From NCBI GenBank assembly GCA_039566865.1, contig CM076943.1, positions 15,486,001 to 15,550,000 on the forward strand: 64,000 nt of DNA. The letters run 5' to 3'. Origin of the DNA: Aurelia coerulea (lineage: Eukaryota; Cnidaria; Scyphozoa; Semaeostomeae; Ulmaridae). Below, in pieces: positions 37,005 through 49,239 of this stretch. The position numbers and the translations under genes were made by a program. The notes beneath the pieces are model-generated. The model worked only from the letters and a program-made list of their open reading frames with translations, made no database searches and was not told where the DNA came from. The first letter of the stretch is position 1. Every line of letters starts with the position of its first letter.

Positions 37005-38377
37005 GAGCATCATCAATTGATTTCTAATAGCAATGTTCCGATTTAAAATTAAACGTTGAGTTCAAAACCGTCATTCAGAACTCTGTAACTATTTTAGGAA
37101 CAGAGATATTGAGCTTTAAACAGAGTGCAATAGATGCGAGAATTTGGTAGAGAATCACTACCACTGAAAAGCATCTATTCCATTAAGGCAGAGAGAATCA
37201 TCAATTGATTTTTAATAGCAATGTTCCGATGCATAATTGAACGCTGAGTTCAAAAAAGTCATTCAGAACTCTGTAACTATTTTAGGAACAGAGATAGTGA
37301 GCTTTAAGCAGAGTGCAATAGATGCGAGAATTTGGTAGAGAATCACTACCACTGAAAAGCATCTATTCCATTAAGGCAGAAAAATCATTAATTTATTTCT
37401 AATAGCAATGTTCCGATGCATAATTGAACGTTGAGTTCAAAAAAGTCATTCAGAACTCTGTAACTATTTTAAGATGAGAGATATTGAGCTTTAAACAGAG
37501 TGCATTAGATGCGAGAATTTGGTAGAGAATCACTACCACTGAAAAGCATCTATTCCATTAAGGCAGAGAGAATCATCAATTGATTTCTATTAGCAATGTT
37601 CCGATGCATAATTGAACGCTGAGTTCAAAAAAAGCATTCAGAACTCTGTAACTACTTTAGGAACAGAGATATTGAGCTTTAAACAGAGTGCAATAGATGC
37701 GAGAATTTGGTAGAGAATCACCACCACTGAAAAGCATCTATTCCATTAAGGCAGAGAAAATCATCAATTTATTTCTAATAGCAATGATCCGATTCAAAGT
37801 TAAACGCTGAGTTCAAAAAAGTTATTCAGAACTCTGTAACTATTTTAGGAACAGAGATATTGAGCTTTAAACAGAGTGCAATAGATGCGAGAATTTGGTA
37901 GAGAATCATTACCACTGAAAAGCATCTATTCAATTAAGGCAGAGAGAATCATCAATTGATTTCTAATAGCAATGTTCCGATGCATAATTGAACGCTGAGT
38001 TCAAAAAAGTCATTCAGAACTCTGTAACATGTATAGGAACAGAGATATTTAGCTTTAAACAGAGTGCAATAGATGCGAGAATTTGATAGAGAATCACTAC
38101 CACTGAAAAGCATCTATTCCATTAAGGTAGAGAGAGAATCATCAATTGATTTCTAATAGCAATGTTTCGATGCATAATTGAACGCTGAGTTCAAAAAAGT
38201 CATTCAGAACTCTGTAACTATTTTAGGAACAGAGATATTGAGCTTTAAACATAGTGCAATAGATGCGAGAACTTGGTAGAGAGTCACTACTACCGAATAA
38301 CATCTATGCCATTAACGCTGAAAAATTTGTAGAGAATCATCAATTGATTTCTAATAGCAATGTTCCGATTTAAAATT
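37005..38377. repeat. Mosaic tract shared with 58891-60263 (offset 21,886 bp)
   Basis: Eight uncommon variants in this tract recur at exactly 21,886 bp downstream and are absent from the nearer copy at +7,030. They are GAGCATCATC (37,005), GATTTAAAATTAAACGTTG (37,030 region), GATTTTTAATAG, GTGCATTAG, GATCCGATTC, GTTATTCAG, ACATGTATAGG and GATTTAAAATT (38,367). The tract therefore has a closer relative 22 kb away than 7 kb away. Confidence 0.85.
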
Positions 38378-40875
38378 AAACGCTGAGTTCAAAAAAGTCA
38401 TTCAGAACTCTGTAACTGTTTTGGGAACAGAGATATTGAGCTTTAAACAGAGTGCAAAAGATGCGAGAATTTGGTAGAGAATCACTACCACTGAAAAGCA
38501 TCTATTCCATTAAGGCAGAAAGAATCATCAATTTATTTCTAATAGCAATGTTCCGATGCAAAATTGAACGCTGAGTTCAAAAAAGTCATTCAGAACTCTG
38601 TAACTATTTTAGGATGAGAGATATTGAGCTTTAAACAGAGTGCAATAGATGCGAGAATTTGGTAGAGAATCAATACCACTGAAAAGCATCTATTCCATTA
38701 AGGCAGAGAGAATCATCAATTGATTATTAATAGCAATGGTCCGATGCATAATTAAACGCTGAGTTCAAAAAAGGCATTCAGAACTCTGTAACTACTTTAG
38801 GAACAGAGATATTGAGCTTTAAACAGAGTGCAATAGATGCGAGAATTTGGTAGAGAATCACCACCACTGAAAAGCATCTATTCCATTAAGGCAGAGAAAA
38901 TCATCAATTGATTTCTAATAGCAATGTTTCGATGCATAATTGAACGCTGAGTTCAAAAAAGTCATTCAGAACTCTGTAACTATTTTAGGAACAGAGATAT
39001 TTAGCTTTAAACAGAGTGCAATAGATGCGAGAATTTGATAGAGAATCACTACCACTGAAAAGCATCTATTCCATTAAGGTAGAGAGAGAATCATCAATTG
39101 ATTTCTAATAGCAATGTTTCGATGCATAATTGAACGCTGAGTTCAAAAAAGTCATTCAGAACTCTGTAACTATTTTAGGAACAGAGATATTGAGCTTTAA
39201 ACATAGCGCAATAGATGCGAGAACTTGGTAGAGAATCACTACTACCGAATAACATCTATGCCATTAAAGCTGAGAAATTTGTAGAGAATCATCAATTGAT
39301 TTCTAATAGCAATGCTCCGATTCAAAATTAAACGCTGAGTTCAAAAAAGTCATTCAAAACTCTGTAACATTTTTAGGAACAGAGATATTGAGCTTTAAAC
39401 AGAGTGCAATAGATGCGAGAATTTGGTAGAGAATCACTACCACTGAAAAGCATCTATTCCATTAAGGCAGAGAAAATCATCAATTTATTTCTAATAGCAA
39501 TGCTCCGATTCAAAATTAAACGCTGAGTTCAAAAAAGTCATTCAAAACTCTGTAACATTTTTAGGAACAGAGATATTGAGCTTTAAACAGAGTGCAATAG
39601 ATGCGAGAATTTGGTAGAGAATCACTACCACCGAAAAGCATCTATTCAATTAAGGCAGAGAGAATCATCAATTTATTTTTAATAGCAATGTTCCGATGCA
39701 TAATTAAACGCTGAGTTCAAAAAAGTCATTCAGAACTCTGTAACTATTTTAGGAATAGAGATGTTGAGCTTTAAACAGAGTGCAATAGATGCGAGAATTT
39801 GGTAGAGAATCACTACCACTGAAAAGCATCTATTCCATTAAGGCAAAAAGAATCATCAATTTATTTCTAATAGCAATGTTCCGATGCATAATTGAACGCT
39901 GAGTTCAAAAAAGTCATTCAGAACTCTGTAACTTTTTTGGAAACAGAGATATTGAGCTTTAAACAGAGTGCAAAAGATGCGAGAATTTGGTAGAGAATCA
40001 CTACCACTGAAAAGCATCTATTCCATTAAGGCAGAAAGAATCATCAATTTATTTCTAATAGCAATGTTCCGATGCATAATTGAACGCTGAGTTCAAAAAA
40101 GTCATTCAGAACTCTCTAACATGTTTAGGAACAGAGATATTTAGCTTTAAACAGAGTGCAATAGATGCGAGAATTTGGTAGAGAATCACTACCACTGAAA
40201 AGCATCTATTCCATTAAGGCAGAAAGAATCATTAATTTATTTCTAATAGCAATGTTCCGATGCATAATTGAACGTTGAGTTCAAAAAAGTCATTCAGAAC
40301 TCTGTAACTATTTTAGGAACAGAGATAGTGAGCTTTAAGCAGAGTGCAATAGATGCGAGAATTTGGTAGAGAATCACTACCACTGAAAAGCATCTATTCC
40401 ATTAAGGCAGAAAGAATCATTAATTTATTTCTAATAGCAATGTTCCGATGCATAATTGAACGTTGAGTTCAAAAAAGTCATTCAGAACTCTGTAACTATT
40501 TTAGGATGAGAGATATTGAGCTTTAAACAGAGTGCAATAGATGCGAGAATTTGATAGAGAATCACTACCACTGAAAAGCATCTATTCCATTAAGGCAGAG
40601 AGAGTATCATCAATTGATTTCTAATAGCAATGTTCCGATGCATAATTGAACGCTGAGTTCAAAAAAGTCATTCAGAACTCTGTAACTATGTTTAGGAACA
40701 GAGATATTGAGCTTTAAACAGAGTGCAATAGATGCGAGAATTTGGTAGAGAATCACTACCACTGAAAAGCATCTATTCCATTAAGGTAGAGAGAGAATCA
40801 TCAATTGATTTCTAATAGCAATGTTTCGATGCATAATTGAACGCTGAGTTCAAAAAAGTCATTCAGAACTCTGTA

Positions 40876-43800
40876 ACTATTTTAGGAACAGAGATATTGA
40901 GCTTTAAACATAGTGCAATAGATGCGAGAACTTGGTAGAGAGTCACTACTACCGAATAACATCTATGCCATTAAAGCTGAGAAATTTGTAGAGAATCATC
41001 AATTGATTTCTAATAGCAATGTTCCGATTCAAAATTAAACGCTGAGTTCAAAAAAGTCATTCAGAACTCTGTAACTTTTTTGGGAACAGAGATATTGAGC
41101 TTTAAACAGAGTGCAATAGATGCGAGAATTTGGTAGAGAATCACTACCACTGAAAAGCATCTATTCCATTAAGGCAGAAAGAATCATCAAATTATTTCTA
41201 ATAGCAATGTTCCGATGCATAATTGAACGCTGAGTTCAAAAAAGTCATTCAGAACTCTGTAACATTCTTAGGAACAGAGATATTGAGCTTTAAACAGAGT
41301 GCAATAGATGCGAGAATTTGGTAGAGAATCACTACCACTGAAAAGCATCTATTCCATTAAGGCAGAAAGAATCATCAATTGATTTCTAATAGCAATGTTC
41401 CGATGCATAATTGAACGCTGAGTTCAAAAAAGTCATTCAGAACTCTGTAACTATTTTAGGAACAGAGATATTGAGCTTTAAGCAGAGTGGAATAGATGCG
41501 AGAATTTGGTAGAGAATCACTACCACTGAAAAGCATCTATTCCATTAAGGCAGAAAGAATCATCAATTTATTTCTAATAGCAATGTTCCGATGCATAATT
41601 GAACGCTGAGTTCAAAAAAGTCATTCAGAACTCTGTAACTACTTTAGGAACAGAGATATTGAGCTTTAAACAGAGTTCAATAGATGCGAGAATTTGATAG
41701 AGAATCACTACCACTGAAAAGCATCTATTCCATTAAGGTAGAGAGAGTATCATCAATTGATTTCTAATAGCAATGTTTCGATGCATAATTGAACGCTGAG
41801 TTCAAAAAAGTCATTCAGAACTCTGTAACATGTTTAGGAACAGAGATATTTAGCTTTAAACAGAGTGCAATAGATGCGAGAATTTGATAGAGAATCACTA
41901 CCACTGAAAAGCATCTATTCCATTAAGGTAGAGAGAGAATCATCAATTGATTTCTAATAGCAATGTTTCGATGCATAATTGAACGCTGAGTTCAAAAAAG
42001 TCATTCAGAACTCTGTAACTATTTTAGGAACAGAGATATTGAGCTTTAAACATAGCGCAATAGATGCGAGAACTTGGTAGAGAATCACTACTACCGAATA
42101 ACATCTATGCCATTAAAGCTGAGAAATTTGTAGAGAATCATCAATTGATTTCTAATAGCAATGTTCCGATTCAAAATTAAACGCTGAGTTCAAAAAAGTC
42201 ATTCAGAACTCTGTAACTTTTTTGGGAACAGAGATATTGAGCTTTAAACAGAGTGCAAAAGATGCGAGAATTTGGTAGAGAATCACTACCACTGAAAAGC
42301 ATCTATTCCATTAAGGCAGAAAGAATCATCAATTTATTTCTAATAGCAATGTTCCGATGCATAATTGAACGCTGAGTTCAAAAAAGTCATTCAGAACTCT
42401 CTAACATGTTTAGGAACAGAGATATTTAGCTTTAAACAGAGTGCAATAGATGCGAGAATTTGGTAGAGAATCACTACCACTGAAAAGCATCTATTCCATT
42501 AAGGCAGAAAGAATCATTAATTTATTTCTAATAGCAATGTTCCGATGCATAATTGAACGCTGAGTTCAAAAAAGTCATTCAGAACTCTGTAACTATTTTA
42601 GGAACAGAGATAGTGAGCTTTAAGCAGAGTGCAATAGATGCGAGAATTTGGTAGAGAATCACTACCACTGAAAAGCATCTATTCCATTAAGGCAGAAAGA
42701 ATCATTAATTTATTTCTAATAGCAATGTTCCGATGCATAATTGAACGTTGAGTTCAAAAAAGTCATTCAGAACTCTGTAACTATTTTAGGATGAGAGATA
42801 TTGAGCTTTAAACAGAGTGCATTAGATGCGAGAATTTGGTAGAGAATCACTACCACTGAAAAGCATCTATTCCATTAAGGCAGAGAGAATCATCAATTGA
42901 TTTCTAATAGCAATGTTCCGATGCATAATTGAACGCTGAGTTCAAAAAAGGCATTCAGAACTCTGTAACTGTTTTAGGAACAGAGATATTGAGCTTTAAA
43001 CAGAGTGCAATAGATGCGAGAATTTGGTAGAGAATCACTACCACCGAAAAGCATCTATTCCATTAAGGCAGAGAGAATCATCAATTGATTTCTAATAGCA
43101 ATGTTCCGATGCATAATTGAACGCTGAGTTCAAAAAAGTCATTCAGAACTCTGTAACTATTTTAGGAACAGAGATATTTAGCTTTAAACAGAGTGCAATA
43201 GATGCGAGAGTTTGATAGAGAATCACTACCACTGAAAAGCATCTATTCCATTAAGGTAGAGAGAGAATCATCAATTGATTTCTAATAGCAATGTTTCGAT
43301 GCATAATTGAACGCTGAGTTCAAAAAAGTCATTCAGAACTCTGTAACTATTTTAGGAACAGAGATATTGAGCTTTAAACATAGTGCAATAGATGCGAGAA
43401 CTTGGTAGAGAGTCACTACTACCGAATAACATCTATGCCATTAAAGCTGAGAAATTTGTAGAGAATCATCAATTGATTTCTAATAGCAATGTTCCGATTC
43501 AAAATTAAACGCTGAGTTCAAAACCGTCATTCAGAACTCTGTAACTATTTTAGGAACAGAGATATTGAGCTTTAAACAGAGTGCAATAGATGCGAGAATT
43601 TGGTAGAGAATCACTACCACTGAAAAGCATCTATTCCATTAAGGCAGAGAGAATCATCAATTGATTTCTAATAGCAATGTTCCGATGCATAATTGAACGC
43701 TGAGTTCAAAAAAGTCATTCAGAACTCTGTAACTACTTTAGGAACAGAGATATTGAGCTTTAAACAGAGTGCAATAGATGCGAGAATTTGGTAGAGAATC

Positions 43801-46196
43801 ACCACCACTGAAAAGCATCTATTCCATTAAGGCAGAGAAAATCATCAATTTATTTCTAATAGCAATGTTCCGATCATAAATTAAACGCTGAGTTCAAAAA
43901 AGTCATTCAGAACTCTGTAACTATTTTAGGAACAGAGATATTGAGCTTTAAACATAGTGCAATAGATGCGAGAACTTGGTAGAGAGTCACTACTACCGAA
44001 TAACATCTATGCCATTAAAGCTGAGAAATTTGTAGAGAATCATCAATTGATTTCTAATAGCAATGTTCCGATTTAAAATTAAACGCTGAGTTCAAAACCG
44101 TCATTCAGAACTCTGTAACTATTTTAGGAACAGAGATATTGAGCTTTAAACAGAGTGCAATAGATGCGAGAATTTGGTAGAGAATCACTACCACTGAAAA
44201 GCATCTATTCCATTAAGGCAGAGAGAATCATCAATTGATTTCTAATAGCAATGTTCCGATGCATAATTGAACGCTGAGTTTAAAAAAGTCATTCAGAACT
44301 CTGTAACTATTTTAGGAACAGAGATAGTGAGCTTTAAGCAGAGTGCAATAGATGCGAGAATTTGGTAGAGAATCACTACCACTGAAAAGCATCTATTCCA
44401 TTAAGGCAGAAAAATCATTAATTTATTTCTAATAGCAATGTTCCGATGCATAATTGAACGTTGAGTTCAAAAAAGTCATTCAGAACTCTGTAACTATTTT
44501 AAGATGAGAGATATTGAGCTTTAAACAGAGTGCAATAGATGCGAGAATTTGGTAGAGAATCACTACCACTGAAAAGCATCTATTCCATTAAGGCAGAGAG
44601 AATCATCAATTGATTTCTAATAGCAATGTTCCGATGCATAATTGAACGCTGAGTTCAAAAAAAGCATTCAGAACTCTGTAACTACTTTAGGAACAGAGAT
44701 ATTGAGCTTTAAACAGAGTGCAATAGATGCGAGAATTTGGTAGAGAATCACCACCACTGAAAAGCATCTATTCCATTAAGGCAGAGAAAATCATCAATTT
44801 ATTTCTAATAGCAATGTTCCGATTCAAAATTAAACGCTGAGTTCAAAAAAGTCATTCAGAACTCTGTAACTATTTTAGGAACAGAGATATTGAGCTTTAA
44901 ACAGAGTGCAATAGATGCGAGAATTTGGTAGAGAATCACTACCACCGAAAAGCATCTATTCCATTAAGGCAGAGAGAATCATCAATTGATTTCTAATAGC
45001 AATGTTCCGATGCATAATTGAACGCTGAGTTCAAAAAAGTCATTCAGAACTCTGTAACATGTTAGGAACAGAGATATTTAGCTTTAAACAGAGTGCAATA
45101 GATGCGAGAATTTGATAGAGAATCACTACCACTGAAAAGCATCTATTCCATTAAGGTAGAGAGAGAATCATCAATTGATTTCTAATAGCAATGTTTCGAT
45201 GCATAATTGAACGCTGAGTTCAAAAAAGTCATTCAGAACTCTGTAACTATTTTAGGAACAGAGATATTGAGCTTTAAACATAGTGCAATAGATGCGAGAA
45301 CTTGGTAGAGAGTCACTACTACCGAATAACATCTATGCCATTAACGCTGAAAAATTTGTAGAGAATCATCAATTGATTTCTAATAGCAATGTTCCGATTC
45401 AAAATTAAACGCTGAGTTCAAAAAAGTCATTCAGAACTCTGTAACTGTTTTGGGAACAGAGATATTGAGCTTTAAACAGAGTGCAAAAGATGCGAGAATT
45501 TGGTAGAGAATCACTACCACTGAAAAGCATCTATTCCATTAAGGCAGAAAGAATCATCAATTTATTTCTAATAGCAATGTTCCGATGCAAAATTGAACGC
45601 TGAGTTCAAAAAAGTCATTCAGAACTCTGTAACTATTTTAGGATGAGAGATATTGAGCTTTAAACAGAGTGCAATAGATGCGAGAATTTGGTAGAGAATC
45701 AATACCACTGAAAAGCATCTATTCCATTAAGGCAGAGAGAATCATCAATTGATTTTAATAGCAATGTTCCGATGCATAATTAAACGCTGAGTTCAAAAAA
45801 GGCATTCAGAACTCTGTAACTACTTTAGGAACAGAGATATTGAGCTTTAAACAGAGTGCAATAGATGCGAGAATTTGGTAGAGAATCACCACCACTGAAA
45901 AGCATCTATTCCATTAAGGCAGAGAAAATCATCAATTGATTTCTAATAGCAATGTTCCGATGCATAATTGAACGCTGAGTTCAAAAAAGTCATTCAGAAC
46001 TCTGTAACTATTTTAGGAACAGAGATATTTAGCTTTAAACAGAGTGCAATAGATGCGAGAATTTGATAGAGAATCACTACCACTGAAAAGCATCTATTCC
46101 ATTAAGGTAGAGAGAGAATCATCAATTGATTTCTAATAGCAATGTTTCGATGCATAATAGAACGCTGAGTTCAAGAAAGTCATTCAGAACTCTGTA
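40876..46196. repeat. 5.3-kb segmental duplication, right copy
   Basis: Partner of 33846-39168, separated from it by about 1.7 kb (39169-40875). That spacer contains two consecutive ACATTTTTAGG monomers and a GGAATAGAGATGTTG monomer. The right copy has GCAATAG where the left has GCAAAAG (41074), and ACATGTTAGG, 1 bp short, at about 45,057. The left copy reads ACATGTATAGG there. Confidence 0.85.
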
Positions 46197-48475
46197 ACTA
46201 TTTTAGGAACAGAGATATTGAGCTTTAAACATAGCGCAATAGATGCGAGAACTTGGTAGAGAATCACTACTACCGAATAACATCTATGCCATTAAAGCTG
46301 AGAAATTTGTAGAGAATCATCAATTGATTTCTAATAGCAATGTTCCGATTCAAAATTAAACGCTGAGTTCAAAAAAGTCATTCAGAACTCTGTAACGTTT
46401 TTGGGAACAGAGATATTGAGCTTTAAACAGAGTGCAATAGATGCGAGAATTTGGTAGAGAATCACTACCACTGAAAAGCATCTATTCCATTAAGGCAGAA
46501 AGAATCATCAATTGATTTCTAATAGCAATGTTCCGATGCATAATTGAACGCTGAGTTCAAAAAAGTCATTCAGAACTCTGTAACTATTTTAGGAACAGAG
46601 ATATTGAGCTTTAAACAGAGTGCAATAGATGCGAGAATTTGGTAGAGAATCACTACCACTGAAAAGCATCTATTCCATTAAGGCAGAAAGAATCATCAAT
46701 TTATTTCTAATAGCAATGTTCCGATGCATAATTAAACGCTGAGTTCAAAAAAATCATTCAGAACTCTGTAACTACTTTAGGAACAGAGATATTGAGCTTT
46801 AAACAGAGTGCAATAGATGCGAGAATTTGGTAGAGAATCACCACCACTGAAAAGCATCTATTCCATTAAGGCAGAGAGAATCATTAATTGATTTCTAATA
46901 GCAATGTTCCGATGTATAATTGAACGCTGAGTTCAAAAAAGTCATTCAGAACTCTGTAACTATTTTAGGAACAGAGATATTTAGCTTTAAACAGAGTGCA
47001 ATAGATGCGAGAATTTGATAGAGAATCACTACCACTGAAAAGCATCTATTCCATTAAGGTAGAGAGAGAATCATCAATTGATTTCTAATAGCAATGTTTC
47101 GATGCATAATTGAACGCTGAGTTCAAAAAAGTCATTCAGAACTCTGTAACTATTTTAGGAACAGAGATATTGAGCTTTAAACATAGTGCAATAGATGCGA
47201 GAACTTGGTAGAGAGTCACTACTACCGAATAACATCTATGCCATTAAAGCTGAGAAATTTGTAGAGAATCATCAATTGATTTCTAATAGCAATGTTCCGA
47301 TTCAAAATTAAACGCTGAGTTCAAAAAAGTCATTCAGAACTCTGTAACGTTTTTGGGAACAGAGATATTGAGCTTTAAACAGAGTGCAAAAGATGCGAGA
47401 ATTTGGTAGAGAATCACTACCACTGAAAAGCATCTATTCCATTAAGGCAGAAAGAATCATCAATTGATTTCTAATAGCAATGTTCCGATGCATAATTGAA
47501 CGCTGAGTTCAAAAAAGTCATTCAGAACTCTGTAACTATTTTAGGAACAGAGATAGTGAGCTTTAAGCAGAGTGCAATAGATGCGAGAATTTGGTAGAGA
47601 ATCACTACCACTGAAAAGCATCTATTCCATTAAGGCAGAAAGAATCATTAATTTATTTCTAATAGCAATGTTCCGATGCATAATTGAACACGGAGTTCAA
47701 AAAAGTCATTCAGAACTCTGTAACTATTTTAGGACTGAGAGATATTGAGCTTTAAACTGAGTGCAATAGATGCGAGAATTTGGTAGAGAATCACTACCAC
47801 TGAAAAGCATCTATTCCATTAAGGCAGAGAGAATCATCAATTGATTTCTAATAGCAATGTTCCGATGCATAATTGAACGCTGAGTTCAAAAAAGTCATTC
47901 AGAACTCTGTAACTACTTTAGGAACAGAGATATTGAGCTTTAAACAGAGTTCAATAGATGCGAGAATTTGGTAGAGAATCACCACCACTGAAAAGCATCT
48001 ATTCCATTAAGGCAGAGAAAATCATCAATTTATTTCTAATAGCAATGTTCCGATTCAAAATTGAACGCTGAGTTCAAAACAGTCATTCAGAACTCTGTAA
48101 CTTTTTTGGGAACAGAGATATTGAGCTTTAAACAGAGTGCAAAAGATGCGAGAATTTGGTAGAGAATCACTACCACTGAAAAGCATCTATTCCATTAAGG
48201 CAGAGAAAATCATCAATTTATTTCTAATAGCAATGTTCCGATATAAAATTGAACGCTGAGTTCAAAAAAGTCATTCAGAACTCTGTATTTATTTTAGGAA
48301 CAGAGATATTGAGCTTTAAACATAGTGCAATAGATGCGAGAATTTGGTAGAGAATCACTACCACCGAAAAGAATCTATTCAATTAAGGCAGAGAGAATCA
48401 TCAATTGATTTCTAATAGCAATGTTCCGATGCATAATTGAACGCTGAGTTCAAAAAAGTCATTCAGAACTCTGTA
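45246..48475. repeat. 3.2-kb segmental duplication, left copy (offset 3,994 bp)
   Basis: X starts 45246, 46197, 47149 and 48476 correspond to 49240, 50191, 51143 and 52470, all at +3,994. A 1-bp-short GATTTTAATAG at 45,751 recurs at 49,745, the same offset. The left part of this block also belongs to the 7,030-bp duplication, so the two events are nested. Confidence 0.85.
47149..48475. repeat. Seven-monomer block R (1,327 bp), copy 1
   Basis: X is followed by six monomers with distinctive tags in order: GAACACGGAG, GGACTGAGAG with TTAAACTGAG, ACTACTTTAGG with CACCACC, ACTTTTTTGGG with GATATAAAATTG, then TTTATTTTAGG with GAAAAGAATC, ending at a TTTATTTTAAG X. Copies lie at 51143 and 61243, with fragments around 54,320 and 57,450. 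Confidence 0.8.
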
Positions 48476-49239
48476 TTTATTTTAAGAACAGAGATATTGA
48501 GCTTTAAACATAGCGCAATAGATGCGAGAACTTGGTAGAGAATCACTACTACCGAATAACATCTATGCCATTAAAGCTGAGAAATTTGTAGAGAATCATC
48601 AATTGATTTCTAATAGCAATGTTCCGATTCAAAATTAAACGCTGAGTTCAAAAAAGTCATTCAGAACTCTGTAACTATTTTAGGAACAGAGATATTGAGC
48701 TTTAAACAGAGTGCAATAGATGCGAGAATTTGGTAGAGAATCACTACCACTGAAAAGCATCTATTCCATTAAGGCAGAAAGAATCATCAATTTATTTCTA
48801 ATAGCAATGTTCCGATGCATAATTGAACGCTGAGTTCAAAAAAGTCATTCAGAACTCTGTAACTTTTTTAGGAACAGAGATATTGAGCTTTAAACAGAGT
48901 GCAATAGATGCGAGAATTTGGTAGAGAATCACTACCACTGAAAAGCATCTATTCCATTAAGGCAGAGAAAATCATCAATTTATTTCTAATAGCAATGTTC
49001 CGATGCATAATTGAACGCTGAGTTCAAAAAAGTCATTCAGAACTCTGTAATTATTTTAGGAACAGAGATATTGAGCTTTAAACAGAGTGCAATAGATGCG
49101 AGAATTTGATAGAGAATCACTACCACTGAAAAGCATCTATTCCATTAAGGTAGAGAGAGAATCATCAATTGATTTCTAATAGCAATGTTCCGATGCATAA
49201 TTGAACGCTGAGTTCAAAAAAGTCATTCAGAACTCTGTA

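Larger units (their letters stand above)
33846..39168. repeat. 5.3-kb segmental duplication, left copy (offset 7,030 bp)
   Basis: X starts 33846, 34988, 36316, 36890, 38217 and 39169 match 40876, 42018, 43346, 43920, 45246 and 46197 at offsets 7,030, 7,030, 7,030, 7,030, 7,029 and 7,028. Internal rare variants match too: a 1-bp-short GGCAGAAAAATC at 37,375 versus 44,405, CAAAAAAAGCATTC at 37,625 versus 44,655, and TTTTAAGATGAG at 37,467 versus 44,497. Some monomers differ, for example at 35938 and 36126. Confidence 0.85.
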
